NCBI GenBank assembly: GCA_050288705.1
Contig: JBNKEI010000043.1
Location: 1-64,000 of the forward strand
Length of the DNA: 64,000 bases
Reading direction: 5' to 3'
Source: JBNKEI01 sp050288705
Lineage (GTDB): Bacteria; Myxococcota; Myxococcia; Myxococcales; UBA5297
A program made the translations under genes and the position numbers. The notes below the pieces were generated by a model. That model did not search any database, had not been told where the DNA came from, and was given only the letters and a program-made list of their open reading frames with translations. Each line of letters starts with the position of its first letter. Position 1 is the first letter of the stretch. Shown here piece after piece: positions 52,557 to 61,527 of the stretch.

Positions 52557-53699
52557 ATGGGAAAAACCAAGCCAGCGCATCCTGCTAAGGACATTCTCGG
52601 AAAGCTTCGTTCTACTGAGCCACCTGCTACCATTGCCCAAGCTTATCGGTTCCGCGAATCGGAAGTATTGGCTGCACGCGAGTTGGTTCGCCATATTGGC
52701 GAGCATCAAGCCCCCATTGCTAGCAGACTACCTGAATTGATGGTTCAAGCTGTAGTAGAGGCAGCAATTCAGATTGAGCACGCTCCGTTCCTTAAGGCTT
52801 TGGCTGAGCAGGGAATTAAAACCGCAGCCAATGCCGCTAAGCGAGGACTTTCTATTCTCCGCTCTCGTGGAATTGAAGTAGAAATACATTCTCCAAAAGC
52901 AAATTTGCCTTTGCCTTTTCCAACTACCGCCGAGATACCGTGCTTCATCACCACCTCCGACTCTGATGGAGAACACGCATTGTGGATGGCTCGCGAATTG
53001 CCCTATGGAGGTTTGCAAGCCACCGTGGTTTTGTTTTCCGATATCACTGGTATTCTTCACGTCGAGTCTGACGAGATGGGGCGTAAGTCGTTTCGCGAAT
53101 TGATCCGCAGGCTGATGCAAGAAGCTTCTCTACATGACGTACTTTTACGCCGAATATCAATTTCTAGAGCCAAAAGCTATTTGAGTGCCGCTCGCCTTCT
53201 CAGCTCTCATGGATTAAGCTTGGACATTGAAGCCCAAATCCTGTCCTTATTGGGCGATTATTCGCAAGAAATGACCCCATTAAAACACATGCCAGTTAAG
53301 CATCAGGAAAGCATTTCTCGCCAGCTTGTTAACAAGTCAGATTTACTTCACTTAGAAAATGAAATCAAACCTTGGATTCCCGATAACCGAGAGCTCGTTC
53401 AATCACTACGAAGCCATCTAGAACAAATATCCCATAGCAGCCTTTTGGTGAACGAAACCCAAAGGCGAGAATACGCCCTAAATTTTCTCCAGCAACAAGC
53501 ACAGGCTTTTTTCGACCGTGAAGCTCGTCAACGCTATGCCCGGCGGCTTTTCGATCTCGCCGAAGCTTTTCACGAACTAAGCAGAACATCAGCAAGCGAA
53601 CTTGCCCAAGTAACAGCGTTGGCTTTGGAAGAAGATTGGGGTCTATCAGCAATTCCTTTTTGTGGGCGTCTATTTGAAAAATTACTAGACATGAACTAG
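52557..53699 (+). CDS. Unrecognised 380-residue cytosolic protein
   Basis: No family recognised. The ATG at 52557 has AAGGAG six bases upstream, which settles the start. There is no signal or membrane segment. The first 120 residues are helical and rich in Ala/Arg (EVLAARELVRHIGEHQAPIA, GIKTAANAAKRGLSILRSRG). A beta-rich centre (IPCFITTSDSDGEHALWMA, GGLQATVVLFSDITGILHVE) is followed by a long helical C-terminal half with possible coiled coil (ETQRREYALNFLQQQAQAFF). The centre could be a small ligand- or partner-binding domain. Codon use resembles its neighbours, so it does not look foreign. Confidence 0.8.
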   Translation: MGKTKPAHPAKDILGKLRSTEPPATIAQAYRFRESEVLAARELVRHIGEHQAPIASRLPELMVQAVVEAAIQIEHAPFLKALAEQGIKTAANAAKRGLSILRSRGIEVEIHSPKANLPLPFPTTAEIPCFITTSDSDGEHALWMARELPYGGLQATVVLFSDITGILHVESDEMGRKSFRELIRRLMQEASLHDVLLRRISISRAKSYLSAARLLSSHGLSLDIEAQILSLLGDYSQEMTPLKHMPVKHQESISRQLVNKSDLLHLENEIKPWIPDNRELVQSLRSHLEQISHSSLLVNETQRREYALNFLQQQAQAFFDREARQRYARRLFDLAEAFHELSRTSASELAQVTALALEEDWGLSAIPFCGRLFEKLLDMN

Positions 53700-53730
53700 T
53701 TTTATTGAATTAAATACTATTTCAATAAAA
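53700..53730. repeat. AT-rich perfect inverted repeat after the 52557 gene
   Basis: TTTTATTGAA and TTCAATAAAA, 10-base arms around 11 bases, starting directly after the stop codon. It may stabilise the mRNA end or act as a weak terminator; there is no T-run after it. Confidence 0.5.
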
Positions 53731-53960
53731 GCGCCATACTCTGATTCGCTCATCTATTCAAGTTTTCCGATATTGTAAGCATTCTGCGATATTAAATCGA
53801 CATCGAGAATGCTCTTCGAAACAATCAGGGAAAACAGTAACAACCAATCAATGATTCGCAATACTCATAACTGCTCCCTAACAGATTATCCTGTCAAACG
53901 ATTAGCAAATTGGCAGTATTGGCAGCTATTCAAGAGAGACATGACGAATACACTCGCAAC

Positions 53961-55253
53961 CTATTCTTTCTTGGTCGGCTTCTTATCTTCTACTTGTTCT
54001 TGGTCTATCTCCAAAGAAGGTAGAAGCTTGGCGTCGGATTTGTCGGACTTATTGATACTCTGAGGCAAAGCCGCTCCCCCGGAAACACGTACAGCAGTAG
54101 CCCCAGTTTCCGAGCGGTTTATAAAACGCCTTTCCCATGCGCCCTTGTCTCCCTTTAACCACAGACGCATATCCCCGCCGCGTATATGTTTCAAAGGAGA
54201 CAAATCAGCAATAGTTTTCCAACTGGCTCCTCCATCCATGGTAAGTACGAGATCGCCTTGGCATAAAAAGGCAGCTACCTGGGTACCAAGCAGTACCCCC
54301 TCTACTGACCGAGCGTCTTGCGCTGTCCCGCAACGAGGACCTGGCTCGCCTACTCCCACTGGCGGCTCTCCCTCAGGTCCGCGGAATATTCTTGTTCTTA
54401 ATTCCCCTTCGGCCAATCCTTCAAAGGAAACCTCCAATCCCGCCAGGGTAATGGCCCCTCCAGAGAGCGTTAAACCAACTGAACGTACGAGGTTGTCGAC
54501 ATTTGAAAAGCGAAAATTCTGGCCCGGCGACTTTACTGCCACTTGTCCCCAAGTCCACAGCAAAGAATTGGAGCCGTGAGAAGCGAGCCACCGTTGTGAT
54601 GTAGCAATGGCCACAGTCTTACAGGAATCGATTGCTACTGCCTCAATTTCCTTTTGGATTTCTGCCTGTTCTGCACTTCGTGGGCGGGGAAGCCCAACCG
54701 GAAAAAGAAGAAATGTCTTGCCCGCATCATCGCTCAATGAAATTAGGTCCGAATCTTCACATGCTGCGACCATACTTTCACGATAACCTGCCATCCGGGT
54801 GGCTACACAAGGCATAGGAACTATTTTTGGAGCTTCGGTAACTGAGAAGCGAACGAAAACTGGAAAGCCTTCGTTTTCTCCTTGGGCAAATAGCCAATCT
54901 GAGGCGCCCAATACTTTAGAAACTGTAGCCGCAACCTCTATAGGTCGCACTACAGCGTTGCCGGAATCGTAAAAAATTTTGCCTTGACTAATAGCCAAAT
55001 ATGACCCAGCGACGAAAGCTACGTCGGTTGCTCGCGCCAAAGGTGACTCGGGATCAATTTCCTTCCAACCGGGCACTTCAGTTTTTGGTTCTATTTCGAC
55101 CGAAGGTACAACCGGCTCTTCTTCCGGTTGTAGTTGCACCCTCATGAAAGCAATAATACCTGCAATTAAAAGCCAAGAAAGAACCGCGAAACCCAAAACC
55201 GGAACCCATGGCTTGCCGTGCTTTTCTTGTTTGCCGTTAGGTGTACTGTCCAT
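53961..55253 (-). CDS. Membrane-anchored BNR/beta-propeller-like protein
   Basis: 430 residues with one N-terminal span (VPVLGFAVLSWLLIAGIIAF) and a Glu/Pro-rich linker, then a beta-rich body. Two Asp-box-like elements (SLSDDAGKTFLLFP and LTMDGGASWKTIADL) with conserved S/T-x-D-x-G-x-x-[WF] spacing suggest a sialidase or Ycf48-type propeller. The catalytic residues of sialidases are not evident. Between the blades lies a Gly/Pro-rich insertion with two Cys (EPGPRCGTAQD). The C-terminus is charged (EQVEDKKPTKKE). Probably a periplasmic or surface binding protein; function unknown. Confidence 0.7.
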   Translation of the reverse strand: MDSTPNGKQEKHGKPWVPVLGFAVLSWLLIAGIIAFMRVQLQPEEEPVVPSVEIEPKTEVPGWKEIDPESPLARATDVAFVAGSYLAISQGKIFYDSGNAVVRPIEVAATVSKVLGASDWLFAQGENEGFPVFVRFSVTEAPKIVPMPCVATRMAGYRESMVAACEDSDLISLSDDAGKTFLLFPVGLPRPRSAEQAEIQKEIEAVAIDSCKTVAIATSQRWLASHGSNSLLWTWGQVAVKSPGQNFRFSNVDNLVRSVGLTLSGGAITLAGLEVSFEGLAEGELRTRIFRGPEGEPPVGVGEPGPRCGTAQDARSVEGVLLGTQVAAFLCQGDLVLTMDGGASWKTIADLSPLKHIRGGDMRLWLKGDKGAWERRFINRSETGATAVRVSGGAALPQSINKSDKSDAKLLPSLEIDQEQVEDKKPTKKE

Positions 55254-55597
55254 AAGAACGATTGGCTCTCAAAAAAACTCACTCTCCTTCGGAAACCGAT
55301 AGGAGGCTAGCAGACTACAGAAAAAACAGATTTACTCCATCTTCTTCAACGATAAAAATTTTGCATATGGCCAAATATAGCATTTTTCCTACAATTCTTA
55401 CACTCAGTGATTACACATTGCCGCAAAGAAAACTGATATATTGCCAACTAGTTCGTCTTTAGAAACCGTTACACTAGTTATCGTCTGGGATGGAAAAGAG
55501 GTGGGAAAAAAAAGCAACAAATTGCTCTGCATCGCTGTTCTCAATATCTGACATTCGTACCTCTTCATGAGTTTACATGGAGTAGTTGGAGATCAGG
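55254..55597. other. Divergent gap upstream of the hox operon
   Basis: 344 bases between the beta-propeller gene and hoxEF. It contains a spaced pair of ACTAGT palindromes (55446-55479). I found no convincing -10/-35 pair and no -24/-12 sigma-54 element. Confidence 0.4.
55446..55479. promoter_or_regulatory. Paired palindromes, operator candidate for hox
   Basis: AACTAGTT (55446-55453) and ACTAGTT (55473-55479): 7-base inverted arms, each nearly palindromic, 26 bases apart, about 120 bases before hoxEF. Confidence 0.3.
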
Positions 55598-57415
55598 ATG
55601 GATGAGATACTGCACCAAGTCATTCAAAGAATTGCGGAAAAAGTCGGTCGCGACAAAAACCGCCTCATGGATGTAGTTCACGAGGTCCAAGCTAAATTTG
55701 GCTATGTTTCCTTAGAAGCCATGAACCTTATCGCTCGGGCGTTAAACACCTCGCGAATTCACGTCGAAGGGGTAGTTAGTTTCTATTCGTTTTTCTCTCC
55801 GAAAGAAAAGGGAGCACATATTGTTCGCCTTTCTCAGTGTCCGAGTTGTCGAGGGCAAGATGGCGAACAGGTAGAACAAGAGCTTATAAGGCTGTTGGGA
55901 GTCAGCCAAGGGGAAACAACCGCCGATGGGCGAATTACTTTGCAACAAACCGCGTGTATTGGCTTATGCGACCAAGGGCCAGCAGCTATGGTTAATAACC
56001 AACTAGTGGCAGGCTTAAGCTTGGCAAGGGTGAAAGAATTCGTTCATCTATTAAAGACCTCCTCTGCGGTAGAAAATGATTTGGCGGCTTACGCCCCCCG
56101 CGATAACCTACAAAAAAAGGGACCGATTCTTTTTCCCTCGTCCGCCGACAACTATGCGGGAGTCGGCTTAGAAAAAGCTCTATCTCTCCCACCGGATGAA
56201 GTCATTGCGCAAATTGTGGAAAGTCGATTGCGTGGTCGTGGAGGAGCTGGCTTTCCTACCGGAACCAAATGGAAATTTGCGCGAGCCGCATTAGGAGAAA
56301 AAAAATATGTAATCTGTAATGCTGACGAAGGAGAGCCAGGTACTTTTAAAGACCGGGTACTGCTGCACCTTTGTCCTGACTTGCTTTTCCAGGGTATGAC
56401 CATTGCAGCTTACGCTATTGGCGCTTCGGAAGGAATTCTTTATTTAAGAGGCGAATACGCTGGTTATTTAGCAGAAAAACTAGAAAAGACTATGGAAGTA
56501 ATGCGCCAAAAACGCTTACTTGGTCGTGAGATTTGCGGAAAGGATTTCCATTTCGATATTCGCCTACAAATAGGAGCAGGAGCCTACATATGCGGGGAAG
56601 AATCGGCTCTCCTTTCTAGTTGTGAGGGAAAGCGAGGGGTGCCAAAAACGCGACCTCCTTTTCCGGTAGAAAAGGGATATTTGGACTATCCAACCTGCGT
56701 TACCAATGTAGAGACTTGTTGCTGTGCTGCGAAAATAATGGAAAAAGGTGCTTCTTGGTTTACTTCTTTTGGAACCAAAGAATCGAGCGGAACTAAACTA
56801 TTTAGCGTTTCCGGGGATTGTAGGCTTCCGGGAATATATGAACTGCCTTTGGGAATTTCGGTTATTGAATTTCTAAAAGAAGTTGGGGGTGAAAACGCGC
56901 AAGCCGTATTGGTGGGCGGGCCTTCGGGGCAATTTGTGGCTCCTGCCGACTTTGAGAAGCGAATCTGTTTTGAAGGCTTGGCTACTGGTGGTTCGATGGT
57001 GGTATTTGGTCCTCAACGCGATCTTTTAGCCGAAGTAGCCCGATATATGGAGTTTTTTCAGGAAGAAAGCTGCGGGTTCTGCGTTCCCTGCCGAGTAGGG
57101 AATGTTTTACTTCATAAAAAATTAAAAGAAATATTAGAAGGCAAAGGCGTTACCGACGACTTAACCTACCTGGAAAGACTATGTGTGAGCGTCAAAAAAA
57201 TGAGCCGTTGTGGTTTAGGTCAAACTTCACCTAATCCCATTCAATCCACATTGGCCAGTTTCCGTTCGCTTTACGAACAAAGACTAGTTACCACTCGCCA
57301 AGTAATGCACCCAACCTTCGACCCTAATGCCGCTTTGGCAGATGCCATTCAGGCGCAAAAACGTGCTCCCGTAGAAAAGCTGGTTCATCCAAAAGATGGG
57401 GAGGCAACTAAATGA
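55598..57415 (+). CDS. hoxF: Bidirectional hydrogenase diaphorase subunit, HoxE-HoxF fusion
   Basis: About 605 residues. Residues 1-150 are a NuoE/HoxE-like thioredoxin-fold domain; residues about 170-600 are HoxF/NuoF. HoxF motifs: NADH and FMN sites GRGGAGFPTGTKW and CNADEGEPGTFKDR, AGAYICGEESALLSS, and the 4Fe-4S ligands in SCGFCVPC plus CGLGQTSPNP. In the HoxE part the second half of the 2Fe-2S site is normal (Cys120-x3-Cys124). The first half reads S79-Q-C81-P-S-C84 instead of the usual Cys-x4-Cys, so a ligand is shifted or lost. The ATG at 55598 has GGAG upstream. It passes electrons between NAD(H) and the hydrogenase. Confidence 0.95.
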   Translation: MDEILHQVIQRIAEKVGRDKNRLMDVVHEVQAKFGYVSLEAMNLIARALNTSRIHVEGVVSFYSFFSPKEKGAHIVRLSQCPSCRGQDGEQVEQELIRLLGVSQGETTADGRITLQQTACIGLCDQGPAAMVNNQLVAGLSLARVKEFVHLLKTSSAVENDLAAYAPRDNLQKKGPILFPSSADNYAGVGLEKALSLPPDEVIAQIVESRLRGRGGAGFPTGTKWKFARAALGEKKYVICNADEGEPGTFKDRVLLHLCPDLLFQGMTIAAYAIGASEGILYLRGEYAGYLAEKLEKTMEVMRQKRLLGREICGKDFHFDIRLQIGAGAYICGEESALLSSCEGKRGVPKTRPPFPVEKGYLDYPTCVTNVETCCCAAKIMEKGASWFTSFGTKESSGTKLFSVSGDCRLPGIYELPLGISVIEFLKEVGGENAQAVLVGGPSGQFVAPADFEKRICFEGLATGGSMVVFGPQRDLLAEVARYMEFFQEESCGFCVPCRVGNVLLHKKLKEILEGKGVTDDLTYLERLCVSVKKMSRCGLGQTSPNPIQSTLASFRSLYEQRLVTTRQVMHPTFDPNAALADAIQAQKRAPVEKLVHPKDGEATK

Positions 57416-58119
57416 GCGAGACCATTGTTTTTACCATGGACGGAAATGAGATTTCTGCCCAAAAAGGTCAGTTAATAATTGAAGCAGCTGATCAAGCGGG
57501 AGTTTACATTCCTCGATTATGTTGGCTAAAAGAGCTCACGCCATCAGGCAACTGCCGCATTTGTACGGTGCTGGTAAATGGTCGTCCCCAAACCGCATGC
57601 ACTCAACCAGTGCAAAAAGGGGCGGTAGTTTTAAATAACACTCCCGAGCTCTGGGAATGGCGCAAGAACATTGTAGAAATGCTTTTTGTAGAAGGCAATC
57701 ACTTCTGTCCGCTATGTGAAAAGAGCGGGAATTGTGAGCTTCAAGCACTAGCTTATCGCTTGGGAATGGACGCGCCGCGCTATCCTTATCTTTTTCCCAA
57801 AAGAGAAAAGGACGCCAGTCATTCCAATATTTTAATCGATCGGGATCGCTGCATTCAATGTGGAAGATGCGAGCGAGCAGCTACCGAAATTGACCAAAAA
57901 GCGGTGTTCGGCTTCGTGGGAAGGGGGATTAATACTTCTTTGGCAGTCAATGGACATAAGCTGTCTCAGACCGAGATTCAAGCAATTGATCGTGCGGTTT
58001 CTGTTTGTCCAGTGGGCGCAATTATTCGCAAAAGAATCGGCTATGCAATACCTATTGGAGAACGTTTGTTCGATCGAGAACCTATCGGAACCGCCGTAGA
58101 ATCTAATAAATCGAAATAG
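57412..58119 (+). CDS. hoxU: Bidirectional hydrogenase diaphorase subunit HoxU
   Basis: 235-residue Fe-S relay between HoxF and the hydrogenase dimer, related to the N-terminus of NuoG. 2Fe-2S ligands Cys37, Cys48, Cys51 and Cys63. His/Cys cluster HFCPLCEKSGNC (His97, Cys99, Cys102, Cys108). 4Fe-4S ligands CIQCGRC (147, 150, 153) with the distant fourth Cys199 in VCPVGAI, as is normal for the family. Overlaps hoxF by four bases. Confidence 0.96.
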   Translation: MSETIVFTMDGNEISAQKGQLIIEAADQAGVYIPRLCWLKELTPSGNCRICTVLVNGRPQTACTQPVQKGAVVLNNTPELWEWRKNIVEMLFVEGNHFCPLCEKSGNCELQALAYRLGMDAPRYPYLFPKREKDASHSNILIDRDRCIQCGRCERAATEIDQKAVFGFVGRGINTSLAVNGHKLSQTEIQAIDRAVSVCPVGAIIRKRIGYAIPIGERLFDREPIGTAVESNKSK

Positions 58120-58146
58120 AAAAACGTTATCCCTAGGGAGAAGTAC

Positions 58147-58692
58147 ATGAAAAAACCAAGAATTGCCACCGCATCTTTAGCGGGCTGCTTTGGCTGCCAT
58201 ATGTCAATTCTCGATATCGATGAGCGCATTTTGAAACTGATTGATTTAGTAGAATTTGATAAATCACCGATTGACGACCTGAAAGCGTTTGCTGAGCATT
58301 GCGATATAGGCTTGATCGAAGGGGGATGTTGTAATGAAGAAAATGTTCGCACCTTGCTCAATTTTCGTCAGCACTGCGATTTTTTAATCTCCTTAGGAGA
58401 ATGCGCGGTTATGGGCGGATTGCCAGCAATGCGCAATACTATTCCTCTGAAAGAATGCTTGGAAGAAGCCTATGTGAACGGACCAACGGTATATAATCCT
58501 TCCGGCATAATTCCTAACAGCCCAGAACTCCCATTAATTCTTAATAGGGTATACCCTGCTCATGAAGTTGTTACCATAGACCATTTTTTACCTGGTTGCC
58601 CTCCTTCTGCTGATGCAATCTGGGAAACGCTGGAGGCTCTCCTGCAAAAAAGACCCATTAAGCTACCTTACGAATTACTGAAATACGATTGA
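58147..58692 (+). CDS. hoxY: [NiFe]-hydrogenase small subunit HoxY
   Basis: 181 residues, short form without export signal or extra clusters, as in group 3d enzymes. Proximal 4Fe-4S ligands: AGCFGCHMS (Cys14, Cys17), GECAVMGG (Cys86) and LPGCPPSAD (Cys151). EGGCCNEENV matches HoxY of NAD-linked enzymes. GGGAG six bases before the ATG; 27 bases after hoxU. Confidence 0.96.
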   Translation: MKKPRIATASLAGCFGCHMSILDIDERILKLIDLVEFDKSPIDDLKAFAEHCDIGLIEGGCCNEENVRTLLNFRQHCDFLISLGECAVMGGLPAMRNTIPLKECLEEAYVNGPTVYNPSGIIPNSPELPLILNRVYPAHEVVTIDHFLPGCPPSADAIWETLEALLQKRPIKLPYELLKYD

Positions 58693-58731
58693 TATAGCTT
58701 AGACGCTGGAAATAGAAATGGAGAAAGACCA

Positions 58732-60201
58732 GTGACTACCCTCTCAACATCAGACACAAAACAAAGCCGAACAAAAAAGATAGAAATCGAGCCGGTGACT
58801 CGCGTAGAAGGTCATGGAAAAGTCACCTTGCATTTAGACGAACAGGGGAAATTTCAAGAAGCACGCTTCCATATTGTGGAGTTCCGAGGGTTTGAGCGCT
58901 TTGTTCACGGGCGTCCTTACTGGGAAATGCCCGTACTAGTTCAGCGTTTGTGCGGAATCTGCCCAGTTAGCCATCATCTAGCGGCTGCTAAAGCTATGGA
59001 CATGGTACTGGGAGTGCAAAATCTTACTCCTACCGCCGAAAAAATGCGTCGTCTAATGCACTACGCCCAGACTTTACAAAGTCATGCCTTGCATTTTTTT
59101 CATTTGGTTTCTCCTGACCTTCTTTTCGGATTCGATGCCGATCCAGCTATTCGCAATATTATTGGAGTAGCGCGCAACCATTCTGAACTTGCTACTCAAG
59201 GAGTAATGCTACGTAAATACGGGCAAGAGATTATCAAAGCAACCGCGGGAAAGAAAATTCACGGCACTGGCGCCATTCCCGGGGGAATTAATCGCTGTCT
59301 TACCATTGCGGAGCGCGATGAATTTTTAAAGGAATTCCCCTTAATGCAAAAGTGGGCTTTAAATACGCTTCAGCTATGTAAACAGTATACTCAAGACCAT
59401 ATTACTGACTTGGAAAACTTCGGTTCTTTCCCTTCTCATCACCTTTCTATTGTTCGAGATGACGGAGCTATGGATCTGTACCACGGAAACCTCCGAGCCA
59501 TCGATTCTCAGGGAGCTATTATTTTTGATCAAGTCAAACCAAAAGATTACATCAAATACATTCAGGAAGAAGTTCGTAGTTGGTCTTATATGAAATTCCC
59601 TTTTATTCGACATTTAGGACCGAAAAAGGGATGGTACAGAGTTGGGCCTTTAGCTCGATTAAATACCTGTGATTTTATCGATAGTCCGTTGGCTGAAAAT
59701 GAACGCCAGGAATTTAAGCAGCTCTCCCAAGGCAAACCAGTGAACATCACTATGGCTTACCACTGGGCACGGATGATTGAGTTGGTTCATGCGATTGAAA
59801 AAATTGAAATTCTTTTGCATGACCAAGACATTTTAAGCGGAGAAAGAATAATAACCGGGGAGCGAGAGGAAGAAGGAATTGGGATTATCGAAGCCCCCCG
59901 GGGAACTCTTTTTCATCACTATAAAGTAGACGACAATGATCTAGTAACTATGGCTAACCTTATTGTTTCTACCACTAGTAACAATCAGCCCATGAATTTG
60001 GCAGTTCAAAAAGTGGCTGAGCAATTCTTTGATGGACGTCAGCTAACCGAAGGATTGCTAAACCGTATAGAGGTGGCTATTCGCGCCTATGATCCCTGTC
60101 TTTCTTGTGCTACTCATTCTTTAGGAAAAATGCCTTTGTGGCTTGCACTGTTCGATTTTGAAGGCAATGAACTTGATAGACTAGTACGTGAAGGCGAATA
60201 A
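58732..60201 (+). CDS. hoxH: [NiFe]-hydrogenase large subunit HoxH
   Basis: 489 residues carrying the Ni-Fe site that splits or forms H2. N-terminal ligands RLCGICPVSH (Cys74, Cys77) and C-terminal DPCLSCATH (Cys456, Cys459, His462). After His462 a 27-residue extension (SLGKMPLWLALFDFEGNELD) remains, the part removed by the maturation protease, so HoxW processing is expected. GTG start with GGAG eight bases upstream. Hyp genes for metal insertion are not in the window and must lie elsewhere. Confidence 0.97.
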   Translation: MTTLSTSDTKQSRTKKIEIEPVTRVEGHGKVTLHLDEQGKFQEARFHIVEFRGFERFVHGRPYWEMPVLVQRLCGICPVSHHLAAAKAMDMVLGVQNLTPTAEKMRRLMHYAQTLQSHALHFFHLVSPDLLFGFDADPAIRNIIGVARNHSELATQGVMLRKYGQEIIKATAGKKIHGTGAIPGGINRCLTIAERDEFLKEFPLMQKWALNTLQLCKQYTQDHITDLENFGSFPSHHLSIVRDDGAMDLYHGNLRAIDSQGAIIFDQVKPKDYIKYIQEEVRSWSYMKFPFIRHLGPKKGWYRVGPLARLNTCDFIDSPLAENERQEFKQLSQGKPVNITMAYHWARMIELVHAIEKIEILLHDQDILSGERIITGEREEEGIGIIEAPRGTLFHHYKVDDNDLVTMANLIVSTTSNNQPMNLAVQKVAEQFFDGRQLTEGLLNRIEVAIRAYDPCLSCATHSLGKMPLWLALFDFEGNELDRLVREGE

Positions 60202-60205
60202 AGAC

Positions 60206-60676
60206 ATGCACCGCCGAATTCTTTTGTTTGGGATTGGAAATCCTGGTCGTCGCGATGATGGTTTAGGACCCGCTCTGGCTAATGAAATCGAGCGATTGCA
60301 CATCGAAGGTCTAACCATCGATTCAGATTATCAGCTCACGGTAGAAGATTCAGTTAGCGTGGCTCACCACGAAGTGGTTGTTTTCGCTGATGCCGATGTT
60401 TCCGGTCCCGAACCCTTTTCTTTACGCCCGGTCTACCCGCTTCATTCTCTAGATTTCTCAAGTCATGGCGTTTGCCCAGGAACAGTCCTAGGGCTTTCCA
60501 AGCAAATATTTGGAAAATCTACCGATGCATACCTCTTTGCGATTAGAGGATACGAATTTGACGAGTTTGCTGATGGCCTAAGTCAAAAAGCTCAACGGAA
60601 TCTGACGTTAGCTATTCAATACCTTGAGCCAAAACTTCGCGAAATGTGTTCTGGCTTTTCATGCTCCATTCCTTAA
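60206..60676 (+). CDS. hoxW: Hydrogenase maturation protease HoxW
   Basis: About 156 residues of the HyaD/HoxW endopeptidase family. LLFGIGNPGRRDDGLGPAL carries the Glu/Asp-type metal-probing residue, and FADADVSGPEPFS a second ligand; a later His (SSHGVCPGTVLGL) completes the usual set. It cuts the HoxH C-terminal extension after Ni insertion. The ATG at 60206 follows the hoxH stop by four bases; a GTG at 60188 inside hoxH is also open. Last gene of the hox operon. Confidence 0.92.
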   Translation: MHRRILLFGIGNPGRRDDGLGPALANEIERLHIEGLTIDSDYQLTVEDSVSVAHHEVVVFADADVSGPEPFSLRPVYPLHSLDFSSHGVCPGTVLGLSKQIFGKSTDAYLFAIRGYEFDEFADGLSQKAQRNLTLAIQYLEPKLREMCSGFSCSIP

Positions 60677-60746
60677 TAATAGTAACTATTCGGCACTGCT
60701 GCGTCGCAAGTGTCAAAATTAAAAACCACGGTCTTTCCGAGCGTAA

Positions 60747-60823
60747 TGCCGCAGGCATGTAGTCGAGGAATTTTCCAACCAGCCTCGACAAGCTCGACTT
60801 GAACGGATTTTTGGCGGTTCAAG
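60747..60823. repeat. Cluster of inverted repeats between hoxW and the disulfide oxidoreductase gene
   Basis: Three nested or tandem inverted repeats in about 80 bases: ATGCC/GGCAT near 60747, GTCGAGG/CCTCGAC (60762-60768 with 60783-60789) and CTTGAAC/GTTCAAG (60798-60804 with 60817-60823). None is followed by a T-run. Could be a REP/MITE-like element or a convergent rho-dependent end. Confidence 0.45.
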
Positions 60824-60855
60824 AGGGCAGATTCTGAATAATTACTAATTAGCGT

Positions 60856-61500
60856 TTAAGTTTCAATGGCTACAATTTTTTTAACTAACTCAGTGTCGCT
60901 AATTGCGCCAGCTACATGTTCGCTTCCATTTATTATTGTATGAGGAACACCATGTACATTATGCTGAACTGCAAGGTGAGGGAACTCGGTGATTTCGATC
61001 ATGTCAGCGGTAATCAGTGGCGATTCGAGTGCAAGCTGATGAGCTACTCTGACTGCTCGAGGACAAAATGGGCAAGTGGGAGAAACCATTACTTCCAGGT
61101 GAACAGGCTTTTTTAGCTTTGCTAATTCGTGAGTTATTTCTTTGCTAAGCCCGGTAGCATTTTTTGATACATCTACAATAGCTTCAATAAATGAATTAAA
61201 TTCATAGCCCGCCGGAACGCCATAGAAACGGATTCGGTTCTCCTTTACACCTTGGACCAACAAAGCAGGAATTTTATCTACGCCGTATTCTTTCGCCTTT
61301 TGCGAGTCTCTTACAAAATCTTTAATTTCTAATGAAATTAGAGGCGAAAGCTCGGCAATATCTTGGGCCATTTCTCTAGTGATTTGACAATATTGACATT
61401 CTATTTCTTGAGTAAACATTAGCAATCGCACAGGTTCTTTAAGTGAAGATTTAAAGACACCATGCAGAGTTTGACGATCTTTTTCTTTCAGAATGGCCAT
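60856..61500 (-). CDS. Protein disulfide oxidoreductase (two glutaredoxin-like domains)
   Basis: 214 residues with two thioredoxin folds, each with an active CxxC: ECQYC (Cys35, Cys38) and TCPFC (Cys143, Cys146). The cis-Pro elements KIPAL and GVPHT follow in each. This is the PDO type best known from thermophiles and anaerobes, which replaces thioredoxin as the reductase partner. GGGAG five bases before the ATG. It is 27 bases downstream of the thioredoxin reductase gene, a common pairing. Confidence 0.92.
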   Translation of the reverse strand: MAILKEKDRQTLHGVFKSSLKEPVRLLMFTQEIECQYCQITREMAQDIAELSPLISLEIKDFVRDSQKAKEYGVDKIPALLVQGVKENRIRFYGVPAGYEFNSFIEAIVDVSKNATGLSKEITHELAKLKKPVHLEVMVSPTCPFCPRAVRVAHQLALESPLITADMIEITEFPHLAVQHNVHGVPHTIINGSEHVAGAISDTELVKKIVAIET

Positions 61501-61527
61501 TTTTTCTCCCGATAATCAAAGATGCCT

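Noticed and set aside
57850..57900. Apparent loss of the fourth cysteine in the HoxU ferredoxin motif
   Set aside because: NuoG/HoxU proteins normally take the fourth ligand from a distant Cys, present here as Cys199.
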